In this document: piece by piece, positions 8,301-15,975 of the stretch
Position numbering within the stretch: the stretch's first letter is position 1
How the letters are laid out: every line of letters starts with the position of its first letter
Origin: Saccoglossus kowalevskii
Taxonomy: Eukaryota; Hemichordata; Enteropneusta; Harrimaniidae
Length of the DNA: 22,407 nucleotides
Assembly (NCBI RefSeq): GCF_000003605.2
Contig: NW_003116454.1
Span: forward strand, 585,715 to 608,121
Direction: 5' to 3'
Program-made: the position numbers and the translations under genes
Notes under the pieces: model-generated
What the model was told of the DNA's origin: nothing
The model's input: the letters and a program-made list of their open reading frames with translations, nothing else
Databases searched by the model: none

Positions 8301-11300
8301 ATAACATGGATATATAATTGAAATTTCTTGTATTTGGATACTAACTCCACTGAGAAAGATGTTCCCAGTCGCGTTTATAGATTCCGTCGCTGATGATCCC
8401 ATTGTGAACTGTAGGAACCACGCCAGTTTACTGATAACCACCTGCATTATGCCCACGTGGTACAACAATGCAACCATGGAACTTAGGAACAGCATGATGG
8501 GTAGTATCTTGGACAAAAAAAAACAAAACAATGGACGTGACAACGCCATCTGTAGATTTCTACCGAATTCGTTTATTTGAATGATCTTCCTTTGAATTGT
8601 TTGTTAAAGCGTGGTTTGTTGTATCATTATTCGAGTTGCCGCTTGTTGAAAGTTTCTAGTGTTACATACAATCTTGATGACGTTAACTTCATCGACAAAC
8701 TTTCAAATCAGAGAAAGTCAACCTAATACCGCTACTGACCTTGAAGGCAAATCTGTGGATATAATACTGCGGTCCAAATACGAACGTTGTCCCAGCGTCT
8801 GTGTAATCGAGGAATACACGAATTTCTTTTCCAAGGAAATTAAAAGCGTCAAATCCCCACTGAGTGCGTAAGATGATTATAGCCAGACAAAACTGGATCA
8901 CCAGTCCCCATATCACTGGCCGCCACCAAATCTACAATTAAAGTGTATGATGTGTGGTTAATTTCGTAATTTGTTGAATGAAATAAACAAACAATAATAT
9001 GCCTTATTTAGCATAAAGCATTGTTATGACGTCAATATTACGTATATCACAAGTGATCAGTTGCTACGTTAACGTTTGAGATTTCGGCACGTGCCGACAT
9101 TGTTAATCATTCGTATTTGCAGAGGGTCACATCAGTTTCGTTCAAGTTAGTCGGGATCCAATCGGAAACAACTCGAATCGTGTCAAATTCGCGCCCTATT
9201 CGTTGATCTGTTATTTGACCCAATCATGAAAAGCATTACGCATGTGATGATAATATTAATTGCTATACTAGTACTTAAATTATATCCATTTGCTATTATG
9301 GTATAATTCATTACGTCAAATATATATTGTTATTCAATACGTCAAAGGAAGATTCGAAAAACAGTTATTTTTAACGTCGCTGTAGCATTATAAGAAAAAC
9401 GAGTTGCAGCCTATACACATGCGTCACATACAACGTTGTGCATTTCATTTCTTTTCAACCATTAGTGTGGACTGTCGACAGTCCCCGAGCCTATTGTTTC
9501 CAGGAATTTCACGCGAGGGAATTTAGTCCCGAGAGATTGTCCCCGTCTACAGGCTTCTAGTTGATATGAATAGTTGATGCAGACGTCACGAAATAAATGA
9601 TATTAACATAATGCATGCAAACTGATTCTTAATGACCTCTTAAATGCGTTGGTTGTTCACGTCAAGATTTGTTTGTGACATCAAAAACTGCTGTGGAAAG
9701 TGTCGTGACCGCGTATAGTACAGTAAAAACAAGCTTCGCATAATTCGTGGGCGATCCTAGTAGCCGGCGACCCCTGACCCTTTTCACGATTGGCCACGAT
9801 AAAATGATAGACATCTGCGCGACTATTCATTTGCATATGAAAGTACCCGGATCTGGTAAGAAATCTTACCAGTGAATTGCAGCGACAGTCGTTCGTGCCT
9901 AACAGCACTTCATACTTCCTGCCCGGCGTTGGCAATTTATTCACGCCTATTACATTTATACAAAATATGTATTAATAATAACAGATTAATATTAGGTACG
10001 ACCGACTGTCGACAGTCTACCGTTAGTGCAGCATCTGAACACATCTAGCTGCACTTCCCTAAATCGTCATGTCATACTAGTAGGAATCAGTATACGTTCT
10101 CTACAATTCACCACAGAGGCGTGATTCCGGTTCGTGTCAATTGTCCAGGCAGTACATTTCGGTACGTGCCGCGTTTCGGTCCCGAGCATCGATCGGGACG
10201 TGATCGAGTTTTTTTCAGCACGTGCCGAGATCTCAAATGTGAACGGTACTTGTATCAAGGCAACAGCAGTGTAGTTTTGTAGTCCTTTGTTATTTAGTTT
10301 ATACTAAATATCAAAATTGTATCTCAGTGAAAATTACATAGGATGATTTGATAGTTTTTCGTTCACATATATATACCTTAGAGGGATGCTTGGAAAATAT
10401 GAAACAGAATAAAATGATGGTAACTAGTCCGACTAGTGACAGCATATTTGTTGGATTCTTGGACGTGTCTACTGCAATCCAAATTATAAGTAGCACTAAC
10501 ACGACAATACCGCTCAACCTGCGAATGAGAACAAACTGATTTGTTACAAGTCATCGCTACTTTAGACGATCCGTCCCGGTGTTGTCACTTAGATAACACT
10601 AGGACAATGGTCTGGGGCAGGTCAGTGTGCACAATACACCAAAGACGACCGAGGAAAACCTTTCTTTCCGATTTCTGCTATAATACTGTACACATTAATG
10701 AAAAATTTGAAAAAGAAAAAGACTGGTCACTGCACCATCTTTTTAAACAGAATTGTTGTTTAGTCTTACATATGGTTTGTATTTGGGTTTTCCATTAATA
10801 TTTTAAAAATAAAATGGAGTTGCTTTACCTTTATCGTACAAACAAATTGTTCAAGAATACAAACCTCTCAACCGACGCTAATTTGAGTCAACTGACACAG
10901 GACACACGTGACGCATTGCAGAAGCTACTCACCATCTCACTATGTTGTAATGTTGTATGATGAACCGTCTGATTGGCTTTATACATACACGGTACACGTT
11001 GTCACCGCAATGGTCTCTGATAAGAGCGTACATAACACAACATATCACGCAGCTTGTCAACACGACCAGTGACATGGCATTGTTTATATCATATTTCAGG
11101 GCAACCACGAAATAAACCACGAACATTGCGAGGAGGAGAACCTTTGTAGTTAACCACAGACAACGTCTGTATTTTGTGAACCACTTGTGTAGTGTGTCCT
11201 GGATCCTTTCTATTCCCTGGGGAAAAGGTGAGGGAAAAATTATTAAGGAATCTGCACGCCATAACTGTCCGTCAACCGATTCGATCAATGATTGATAACT

Positions 11301-13118
11301 TTGTGTATTTGTTACATTGTTTATGTAACTGTGTTTGATATTGTATTTTTGAAAAAAAAATATTTCTTGCTGTTAAATAAAAAAAAATCACAGAAGCATT
11401 TCTTCATCGCACGAATATAGATATGTTTGCGACCAATACATTTTGTATGGAATTCATACTGCTGTTTTTATAAAGATACAGAACTAAATAAAATAATTAA
11501 ACAAATATTTTTATCTGTAGTAGCATTGTATGTCCGTGGATTTGATTTAAATGCGCACCCTAGTACAACAGTTTTCGGCTGGCCCATCGTCAAGCCTTTC
11601 TTCAAGCTCGAGTTCCATGTTCTCCATGACGTTCTCTATGTGTGCTCCAGTGTCGTTGATGCGTGTATCGGTTTTGTGTCCTTCTTCCATACTACGAATG
11701 TCTCCATCAGGTTGGTTGATATCCTAAATTCAAATACATATTCAACAATGTAGCGCAATAATCAAATCATATCACTACGTGTATGAGGGGACTGACAATA
11801 CTAATATAATAATAACAGCAACGAAGCACCTATGTGGCATAAAATCGGCGTAGGAAGCAATGCCTTTTAAAACTATGGTCGTGATTAATTGTGTTTTCAT
11901 TTCTAGTAAAATATAATTGATCTCTAAGAACATTATTTTATGGGCGTATGACCACACATCAAAACACTATCATGCTTTCATTACCGACAGTCATTCACAG
12001 CACAAAGCTAGGTGGCGCAAATGTTATCAGAATGTATCACGTTATCATTGTGATAATTGGTACATGCTCCAATAGTTAAATTATACATATACTAGTATAA
12101 GCCACTGTTTTGACCTCCAGCTTATCTTTTTTTCCTATTTGTTAAGATTTTGTGGTCAAGTTTAGGTCATTTTGGCAAAAACGTCCTTTTAATCTAAATA
12201 GTGACCAACGTAAATCGTTTGCAGTTTAGTTTTCAACTGGCTGCTTAGCACTTCCGCCAAAACTATAATGTTTCCTATATGTGAGTACAATGTAAGCGCT
12301 TCTGTATCCCATGTAAGCTCCTTCTGTATGCTGTACTTGAAATCTAGCAATCAAAGTATAATATTAATAAGTCATTGGGAATGTCACAGCACCCTCTGCA
12401 ATGTCAACAATAATATGTCCCTTCTGATCAAGTGCATGTACCAGCTCTTCACTTGACTAATGACTCGGACTGCCTGACAATTTAACATTCATTGTAAATT
12501 ATAGTGCATTGTGGGGTTAGATATGTTAGGTTGTTGGAGAAGACGCGCTTTATAAGTGGTATTGAATTGAATTGTGCCAACTATATCAAAAATCCACATA
12601 CACATTCGTGAAAAATTATACTGCCTTTCTACCAAATCTGAATAAACCTATTGATCGTATATGAAAATGAACATAAATATGTTTTTTGATGAACAAAATG
12701 GCGCCAGTCGGCAAATTTAGTGAAAAACTGAAAGATAACTGATGTGCCTCAGTATCCAGCAATGCTAAGTTTGAACAGAATCGGCCAACACAGTCTGCAG
12801 AGTCTGCAGATAATGTTCGGCACATATAAAATGTTAGTTTTTAGGCTATTTTTGGGTCAAATATGGCCGGCAGTCGGCTTTTTGTATCTAAACAGAACAA
12901 ATTTGAGGCATATGTATACCATCATGCATTAACCATGTACAAAAGGTTAACAAAAATATATCAACTTCTAATTCGGACAGATGGGCCAAATCCATAAGGC
13001 CCTGGAATGAATATTAGGGGTGCACGTAACCCAGACTTACTTGACCGATTTGTACATTCGCATTTCCCTCTATCTGAGGCAAAACACCATATCTTTCACT
13101 TGTCTTCTTCATCTCCAT
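2292..13118 (-). CDS. SLC28A3-like: SLC28 (CNT)-family sodium-coupled transporter, complete 11-exon coding region
   Basis: Joining 13118-13041, 11723-11559, 11216-10933, 10518-10377, 8931-8740, 8507-8346, 8045-7792, 4901-4733, 4062-3886, 3292-3112 and 2395-2292 gives 1908 bases, 635 residues plus TAG, close to vertebrate CNTs (about 650-690). Seen: GT-AG introns, matching phases and no internal stop. Domains in order are an acidic cytosolic N-terminus (1-100), TM segments from about 107, the WRPVIWGL and LRT..GF.AF region (226-250), DAG..FVFG, LPIM.F and YHVG.MQ (288-311), hairpin 1 (336-346), GGYATISGS (366-374), [35 protein letters not shown] (to 482), GVDWED (497-502), hairpin 2 (511-524), the TM7 region (548-566), VRALIAG and FMTACIAG, then a short glycosylatable tail. 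Known of the family: plasma-membrane Na+/nucleoside symport. Odd: nucleoside-contact residues are replaced although Na+-site residues remain, so the substrate is uncertain. The family call is very secure; which vertebrate paralogue is closest is not settled. The 5' UTR exon and poly(A) signal were not found. Confidence 0.95.
2396..3111 (-). other. SLC28-like intron 10
   Basis: GTAAGG...TTGTAG intron. AT-rich, with no ORF or recognisable element. Nothing further can be supported in it. Confidence 0.8.
3112..3292 (-). CDS. SLC28A3-like: SLC28-like coding exon 10 (TM7 region, altered)
   Basis: Residues 542-602, phase 0 in and phase 1 out (GCA G|GTAAGG). It reads [22 protein letters not shown], then [15 protein letters not shown] and FMTACIAG. 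In known CNTs the first part is S.R.E.I.TYALCGFANxxSxGI. Here Phe, Asn and Ser of that motif are His555, His557 and Gly560. The rest of the exon, including RK.DI and FMTACIAG, is standard. Confidence 0.97.
3421..3615 (+). mobile_element. Small insertion in intron 9 with target-site-like repeats and hammerhead-like hairpin
   Basis: CTGATTTCTAAGAA (3421-3434) and CTGATTTCTGAGAA (3602-3615) are 14-bp direct repeats differing at one base, flanking about 167 bp. Inside are a perfect 28-bp palindrome, 13-bp inverted copies of GATATATAGAAGA (near 3480 and 3589), and GAGC-CATT-GCTC followed by GAAACGTC (3525-3544). A short hairpin followed by GAAAC is the catalytic-strand layout of hammerhead ribozymes found in Penelope-like and related retroelements. 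The partner CUGAUGA box is degraded (CGATAAA). The class is an inference. Confidence 0.45.
3485..3512. repeat. Perfect 28-bp palindrome
   Basis: The half site ATAGAAGAAAGTGT is followed immediately by its exact reverse complement, with no loop. It lies inside the small intron 9 insertion. Confidence 0.9.
3886..4062 (-). CDS. SLC28A3-like: SLC28-like coding exon 9 (hairpin 2, altered signature)
   Basis: This 59-codon exon (residues 483-541), phase 0 at both ends, has acceptor TTCTAG and donor TCG|GTAAGT. It reads [23 protein letters not shown], then [10 protein letters not shown] and [10 protein letters not shown]. The CNT signature here is G.K...NEFVAY. In this protein it is [12 protein letters not shown], so the Asn-Glu pair that contacts the ribose side is Ser517-Val518. 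The flanking positions still align without gaps. Confidence 0.97.
4063..4732 (-). other. SLC28-like intron 8
   Basis: A GTTAGT...CTAG intron of 670 bases with no ORF. A 20-base stretch near 4662-4680 (GCGTTCTATTTTTTCTTGAC) resembles the sharp end of dispersed repeat family 1, which may be a fragment or chance. Confidence 0.6.
4733..4901 (-). CDS. SLC28A3-like: SLC28-like coding exon 8
   Basis: The acceptor is CATCACAG and one base completes a Pro codon with exon 7. The donor is GAG|GTTAGT, phase 0. Residues 426-482 read [10 protein letters not shown], then a helix [23 protein letters not shown] and [12 protein letters not shown]. This is the standard CNT segment between the FYPE linker and hairpin 2. 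Confidence 0.97.
4902..5188 (+). other. 5' part of the LINE-bearing intron 7, element edge not resolved
   Basis: AT-rich sequence between exon 8 and the first recognisable LINE codons. It contains CATTCATGT near 5008, which resembles the sequence after the LINE tail (CATTCATGTG), a possible but weak insertion-site repeat. Confidence 0.35.
5189..7259 (+). pseudogene. LINE reverse transcriptase, frameshifted
   Basis: Open segments in shifting frames give, in order, [13 protein letters not shown] (near 5340), [26 protein letters not shown] (5655-5700), [11 protein letters not shown] (5825-5860), [34 protein letters not shown] (6205-6243, first catalytic Asp), [19 protein letters not shown] (6371-6427), FADD (near 6463-6474, catalytic pair), then [34 protein letters not shown] and ATRHWNSLP of the C-terminal region, with stop at 7257-7259. 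Frameshifts are visible near 5508, 5930, 6000, 6325 and 6595, so no functional protein is made. The motif order is that of a full RT; the endonuclease part is absent. The last 220 codons (6597-7259) are open without a break. Confidence 0.9.
7495..7540 (+). other. Stem-loop in the LINE 3' UTR
   Basis: AGGGTCATGGA (7495-7505) pairs with TCCATGATCCT (7530-7540), the single difference being a possible G-U pair, and TAGTTCC (7512-7518) pairs with GGAACTA (7521-7527) inside it. Such 3' stem-loops are known in CR1/L2-type LINEs, where the encoded RT recognises the template 3' end. Confidence 0.75.
7693..7716 (+). repeat. (TTCA)6 tail of the LINE
   Basis: Six perfect TTCA units directly after GAAATAAAC. 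This marks the 3' end of the LINE insertion. Confidence 0.9.
7792..8045 (-). CDS. SLC28A3-like: SLC28-like coding exon 7 (hairpin 1 end, TM4 region)
   Basis: This is residues 342-426, phase 0 in and phase 2 out (donor CC|GTAAGT). It begins [11 protein letters not shown], then [20 protein letters not shown] and [24 protein letters not shown]. Glu343 (the hairpin 1 glutamate), Thr370 and Ile371 (sodium-site positions in human CNT3) are present. Gly342 stands in place of the usual Thr/Ser. The tail after FYPETEKS is a variable linker that crosses intron 7. Confidence 0.97.
8046..8345 (-). other. SLC28-like intron 6
   Basis: A 300-base GTTAGT...TTTTTTAG intron that splits the hairpin 1 motif between Gly341 and Gly342. 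It has no feature other than the splice sites and a TTTAATGCAA.AT short direct repeat near 8098-8125. Confidence 0.75.
8346..8507 (-). CDS. SLC28A3-like: SLC28-like coding exon 6 (first half of hairpin 1)
   Basis: This 54-codon exon (residues 288-341) is phase 0 at both ends; the donor is GGA|GTTAGT. It reads [20 protein letters not shown], then TMGSSATES and TGNIFLSG. Asn336 sits where the CNT sodium site takes a backbone carbonyl and is kept. The last residues, Ser340-Gly341, replace the G/S-Q of the nucleoside-binding hairpin 1 motif. Confidence 0.97.
8740..8931 (-). CDS. SLC28A3-like: SLC28-like coding exon 5 (WRPVIWGL, LRTxxGFxAF, DAGxxFVFG)
   Basis: This exon of 64 codons (residues 224-287) is phase 0 at both ends; the donor is AAG|GTCAGT. 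It holds [38 protein letters not shown] and HRFAFK, the highly conserved CNT core start (interfacial helix and TM region). It matches the vertebrate family without gaps across its whole length. Confidence 0.97.
9469..9484. repeat. 16-bp perfect palindrome GGACTGTCGACAGTCC
   Basis: Exact self-complementary site. Its 14-base core recurs exactly at 10004-10017. Confidence 0.9.
9789..9836 (-). promoter_or_regulatory. CCAAT plus octamer motifs inside intron 4
   Basis: On the minus strand, ATGCAAAT (9836-9829) is an exact octamer and CCAAT (9793-9789) follows 35 bases later, in a CG-richer patch. With gene orientation this could be an internal promoter or enhancer giving a shorter SLC28 transcript. 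Motif matches this short occur by chance, so this is a weak call. Confidence 0.25.
9853..9872. repeat. 9-bp perfect hairpin
   Basis: CTGGTAAGA, a two-base loop, then TCTTACCAG. It lies within the intron 4 unit. Confidence 0.8.
10004..10017. repeat. 14-bp perfect palindrome GACTGTCGACAGTC
   Basis: Second exact copy of the palindrome core at 9470-9483, about 530 bases away. Similar NTTAGTG bases lie close to each copy (ATTAGTG at 9461, GTTAGTG at 10022). Confidence 0.9.
10377..10518 (-). CDS. SLC28A3-like: SLC28-like coding exon 4
   Basis: The acceptor is TTCGCAG and one base completes a Trp codon with exon 3. The donor is AAG|GTATAT, phase 0. It codes residues 176-223 with a hydrophobic helix ([18 protein letters not shown]), then the NP..L.SL.G segment and a second helix ending in FSKHPSK, which matches the FSKH position just before the WR.V.WG motif of CNTs. 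Confidence 0.92.
10519..10932 (-). other. SLC28-like intron 3
   Basis: A 414-base GTGAGT...CGCAG intron. I see no gene or repeat in it. Confidence 0.8.
10933..11216 (-). CDS. SLC28A3-like: SLC28-like coding exon 3 (first two TM helices)
   Basis: The acceptor is a pyrimidine-rich TTTTCCCCAG and the donor is ATG|GTGAGT, leaving phase 2. It codes residues 82-176. A basic segment (KWFTKYRRC) leads into a hydrophobic helix (about 107-125) and a second one (about 130-149), the non-conserved N-terminal TM helices of animal CNTs. A basic loop (KPIRRF) follows. Confidence 0.88.
11217..11558 (-). other. SLC28-like intron 2
   Basis: A 342-base intron with an A/T-homopolymer patch at 11340-11390, a good CCCCAG acceptor and a weak GTGCGC donor. 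No other feature. Confidence 0.65.
11559..11723 (-). CDS. SLC28A3-like: SLC28-like coding exon 2
   Basis: This 55-codon exon (residues 27-81) follows TTTAG and keeps phase 0 with exon 1. It is hydrophilic and Glu/Asp-rich, with a run like [17 protein letters not shown] that could be a short helix, as in the acidic N-termini of CNTs. The proposed donor AGG|GTGCGC is weak. It is the only GT nearby that keeps the frame into exon 3, and the frame meets TAA three codons later, so the exon cannot run much further. Confidence 0.7.
11724..13040 (-). other. SLC28-like intron 1
   Basis: A 1317-base intron with GTAAGT donor and TTTAG acceptor. AT-rich. It contains a perfect 9-base tandem AGTCTGCAG x2 (12792-12809) and two related blocks around CAGTCGGC (near 12705 and 12872), but no coding sequence I can support. 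Confidence 0.75.
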
Positions 13119-13126
13119 GTTAACAA
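13041..13126 (-). CDS. SLC28A3-like: SLC28-like exon 1 of the coding set (start codon exon)
   Basis: The exon follows a TTTCAG acceptor, has an 8-base 5' UTR piece, then ATG at 13118, and ends at CAA|GTAAGT (phase 0). It codes residues 1-26, beginning [11 protein letters not shown], a hydrophilic cytosolic N-terminus. The frame upstream of the ATG stays open, but the acceptor just before it shows that the transcript is spliced here from a non-coding exon. The start is chosen as the first ATG after that acceptor. Confidence 0.8.
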
Positions 13127-14174
13127 CTGAAACAGAAAACAAATGCAAATGAAAGTAACTGACATTGATGGAACAAATAGGCGAATATTTAATTAAGACT
13201 TCGAACAGGCTTGTGTCATTTTGCGTGTATCGCCCTCCCACCGAATCTAGTACACCATACCCCAAGTCTGAATGATTGGTCTCGATGGTCAGAGTTTGGT
13301 TGAATAAATGGTTTAAGTACACTGACAACATACACTTATTCAATATAATGATTCGTTCTATTCGTGGAAAGAAATTGAGAAGGTTTAAGTTTTGTTGAGA
13401 GCAATGTCCGAAACAACCAGTGTTGGACCAGGTCAATATAATTCCCATATTGACATATCCATATACTTGTACGTATACGTAACGTAATTATGGCCAGTAA
13501 CACCATGGCCTTTCTCTCTTTACTGCAATAAATCACCAGTTGCAACACAGTCACTGGTTGGCTACTCACGTTGTACAATCCATTTAATTATATAGCCGAC
13601 GATAATGTTATTGTCTGTCAAAGACAAAGTTACGATACCGTCCCCCAAAAGTTGACACAGACAAGAATATACAATGCCTTTTGCAGATTAACAGCTCTGT
13701 TCCTGACCAGGCTAATCAACGTTTCCCACGCTAATGAAAAATCCATTTGTCTTGTACTGACTTCCGTTCAGTCTTTGAGAATATGTAATTGCGATGTAGC
13801 GTAATTGACCATATATCGAAAATTGAAAGAATAATAATTATAATAGTGTCCGTCATTCAACGTGTTAATGCACAGGCCCTGGGGGTGTCCACACATAACT
13901 ATTTTGTATTTCAAGAAAATAAACTGAAATAACGCATCAAATGCAAAACAAAAAGTAAATTTGAACTAACGATTATTATACTATGCAATGTATTGTTCAT
14001 GGGGAAAATGTATGTATTCCCGATAGTTTGTTGTCATCACTTTGATAGGTAATTTATTAAATAGTCTTGCATATGATTGATTTTTTCATCATATTCTAGT
14101 GATACCAGAAACTGGTTCTATTTTCTTATTTTCGTCGAGGTGGGTAGGTTTTAACCACATATCATATAGGAACG
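13127..14174 (-). other. Region upstream of the start-codon exon, with candidate 5' UTR donor
   Basis: No coding exon recognised. On the minus strand, AAC|GTGAGT with the exon side ending at 13570 is a near-consensus donor that could end a 5' non-coding exon spliced to 13126. A similar donor lies further up at 14655. No TATA box or initiator can be tied to either. Confidence 0.35.
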
Positions 14175-14330
14175 CTGCATATGTTGGAAAGCTATATAGT
14201 TGGAAAGTTAAGTTGCCAACTTTGTTATGGCCCTGCATAATTTGGAAAACCATTTAGTTGGAAATTTGGTTGCAAAATTGTGGGTCCTTCATAAGCTAAC
14301 TATGGGGTTAGTTGGTTGAAAAGTTGACGC
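14175..14330 (+). repeat. Degenerate 58-bp tandem repeat, two to three units
   Basis: CTGCATATGTTGGAAAGC... (14175) recurs as CTGCATAATTTGGAAAACC... (14233) with TAGTTGGAAA in the same place in both, and a third weaker unit starts at 14288 (CTTCATAAG...TTAGTTGG). The period is 58, and units have diverged by many substitutions. Confidence 0.7.
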
Positions 14331-15592
14331 GCAATGAGTGTTTGTTTCACATACTAGTCTTTCACACATCAATATGTCCGACATGAGGTCACGCTACCAC
14401 TTTGCAAACAAGCGATTCTTGCGTTTTTATCTGCCGATTTTTACCGAAATATAGCCAGACTATGTACAAGCATAACATATTTATTGTCAGAAAATGATAT
14501 AGTTTGCTGGGTATTTTTGTAGCCATATAATCACAACCAGAAGATGAAAACAATTATGCAAATAATGTTCTCGAGACCTTAAATCAGTTCATTAAAAGTG
14601 ACTCCTCTCATTTATAATAATACAATGTCAAGATAAGCAATCGTGTTTACTCACGTTACATCAAGACTCTCGTGTTTATATAGGTAAACTAATTACATAA
14701 CGATATACAGGTTTTAAAAGGTTTGGTAGCGCAATTAAACAAATAACTAATGCTTCATGCTTTGTTTTACCATTCACAACTTTCTTCACAATGTAGCAGG
14801 TTTTATAATTTTAATTTACACAATAGCTGAATTCACCGGGATCATTCTTTTAAAAAATGACAAATATATCAAAGTACGTTACTTAAAAGGAAATATTTGC
14901 AGGTCCATGAATGGGCCTGGGACCATCACGTGACCCCATCAAGTAACGAAACTGTGGTGAAACCGCATATACTGTATTGTTCTATCTTCCATGGTTGAAA
15001 GTTGTTGAAAATGAAATGAACTGAACAGAAATACAACATCAGTAAACATGATGATTTGGATCTTGAATCGCCCGCCAGTTGACAAATATGGGCATGTGAT
15101 TTCTTAATTATTTAAGTGACTTTTGGTACTTACATACTGTCTTACATGATTGGATGCAAATTTATAGTTGGCTCAGGAATCGTATAGCAAATGTCAATCA
15201 TTAGTATGTCACTAAGCCTATATTATTATTGTTATGTACTGATCATGATCTATAAACTAAATGTACAAACAATACATCATACTAACCCGGAAGGTTTTAT
15301 GTTTTGCAATGCATTGCGTTTTTGTCACGGGCAGCCTGCCAAACTTAAGTTGGTGTAAAAACTACTAAACCCATATGCTTTCCCAAACGCAGTACATTTC
15401 GCAGTGTGTAAGTTACCTCATACCATATGCTGTTCTTGAACGAGCTATTGTATAATATATACTATATGATTTTTTTTTCATTTTCTGTAATCGCCATCTG
15501 CAAAATCATACAATAAAATGTCAGCATTGATATATCCTAATATTTAAATGTTGGTGTTTAAAAAACAAAACAAAGTGGTGAAATATTCCCAT
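14331..15592. other. Intergenic, no gene seen
   Basis: AT-rich, stop-dense in all frames. The perfect 12-base palindrome GCAATGCATTGC near 15306 is the only structure noticed. Confidence 0.7.
14655..14660 (-). other. Second candidate donor for a 5' UTR exon
   Basis: TAAC|GTGAGTAA read on the minus strand, with the exon side ending at 14655. It shares seven to eight donor bases with the one at 13570. Either, both or neither may be used; transcript data would decide. Confidence 0.25.
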
Positions 15593-15975
15593 TTCATTAT
15601 TTGCTCTCACCCTTTATGATATGTGGTTTTTATATGTATATAAATAAACAAAGTCATTTATTTATATACTAATACCGTCATTATTGGGATATACTTATTT
15701 ATAAATCTGAGCATTCGTGATTCGCGAATCGTAGACCTTGATCCTACAAAATGAATGATACCACACAGAAAAATGTACATGGGACATTGCTCGAAATAAC
15801 CGAGAAATTGTATAAAATTGTATGAAATAGACAATACAGGTGAATCTGGATCTAAATAATGTTTCGTTGTTTTGACCTAATTGGCTGTAACATTGGTTTG
15901 TGTCCTCACTAAATATTCCCAATCTCAATATATTCAGAAAATTTGGCTATTCAAAATAACAAATCACGGAAAATA
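15593..15975 (+). repeat. Dispersed repeat family 2, copy A
   Basis: Aligns in the same direction with 20918-21373. Shared blocks include ATTGGGATATACTTATT, TTCGTGATTCGC, AAAATGAATGATACCA, TCAGGTGAATnTGGATCT-like sequence and TTGGTTTGTGTC. It lacks about 60 bases that copy B has near 21052-21105. No coding frame is shared by the two copies. Confidence 0.85.

Larger units (their letters stand above)
9066..10247. mobile_element. Inverted-repeat-bounded unit in intron 4, possible non-autonomous DNA transposon
   Basis: ACGTTAACGTTTGAGATTTC continuing to 9097 matches the reverse complement of 10215-10247 at about 26 of 32 positions, both ends including the palindrome GGCACGTGC/GCACGTGCC. About 1.18 kb lies between the outer ends. 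No transposase is seen. Internal extra copies of CGGTACGTGCCG (near 10159) and of GACTGTCGACAGTC suggest a foldback or MITE-like unit. Target-site duplication is not clear, so regulatory clustering is the alternative. Confidence 0.45.
8932..10376 (-). other. SLC28-like intron 4
   Basis: A 1445-base intron, locally richer in CG dinucleotides than the rest of the window. Most of it is occupied by an inverted-repeat-bounded unit (9066-10247). The small open frame inside it (9681-9944, minus) has no recognisable domain. Confidence 0.7.

Noticed and set aside
9681..9944. 87-codon minus-strand open frame in intron 4
   Set aside because: No recognisable motif, no splice site pair in phase with neighbouring exons, and it lies in palindrome-rich sequence; exons 4 and 5 join directly without it.
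11427..11753. 108-codon plus-strand open frame
   Set aside because: It is antisense to SLC28 coding exon 2, whose minus-strand frame fits the splice phases; no domain on the plus strand.
12268..12456. 62-codon plus-strand frame in intron 1 and other frames of 60-80 codons
   Set aside because: No domains, no conservation signal visible, and opposite strand to the gene; treated as chance.
2292..13118. SLC28 locus as a pseudogene
   Set aside because: All 11 exons stay open, phases match at each junction and conserved structural motifs are intact; only binding-site residues differ.
13127..13448. Upstream in-frame extension of the SLC28 start exon
   Set aside because: The frame is open, but a TTTCAG acceptor lies right before the ATG and the extra residues do not resemble CNT N-termini.
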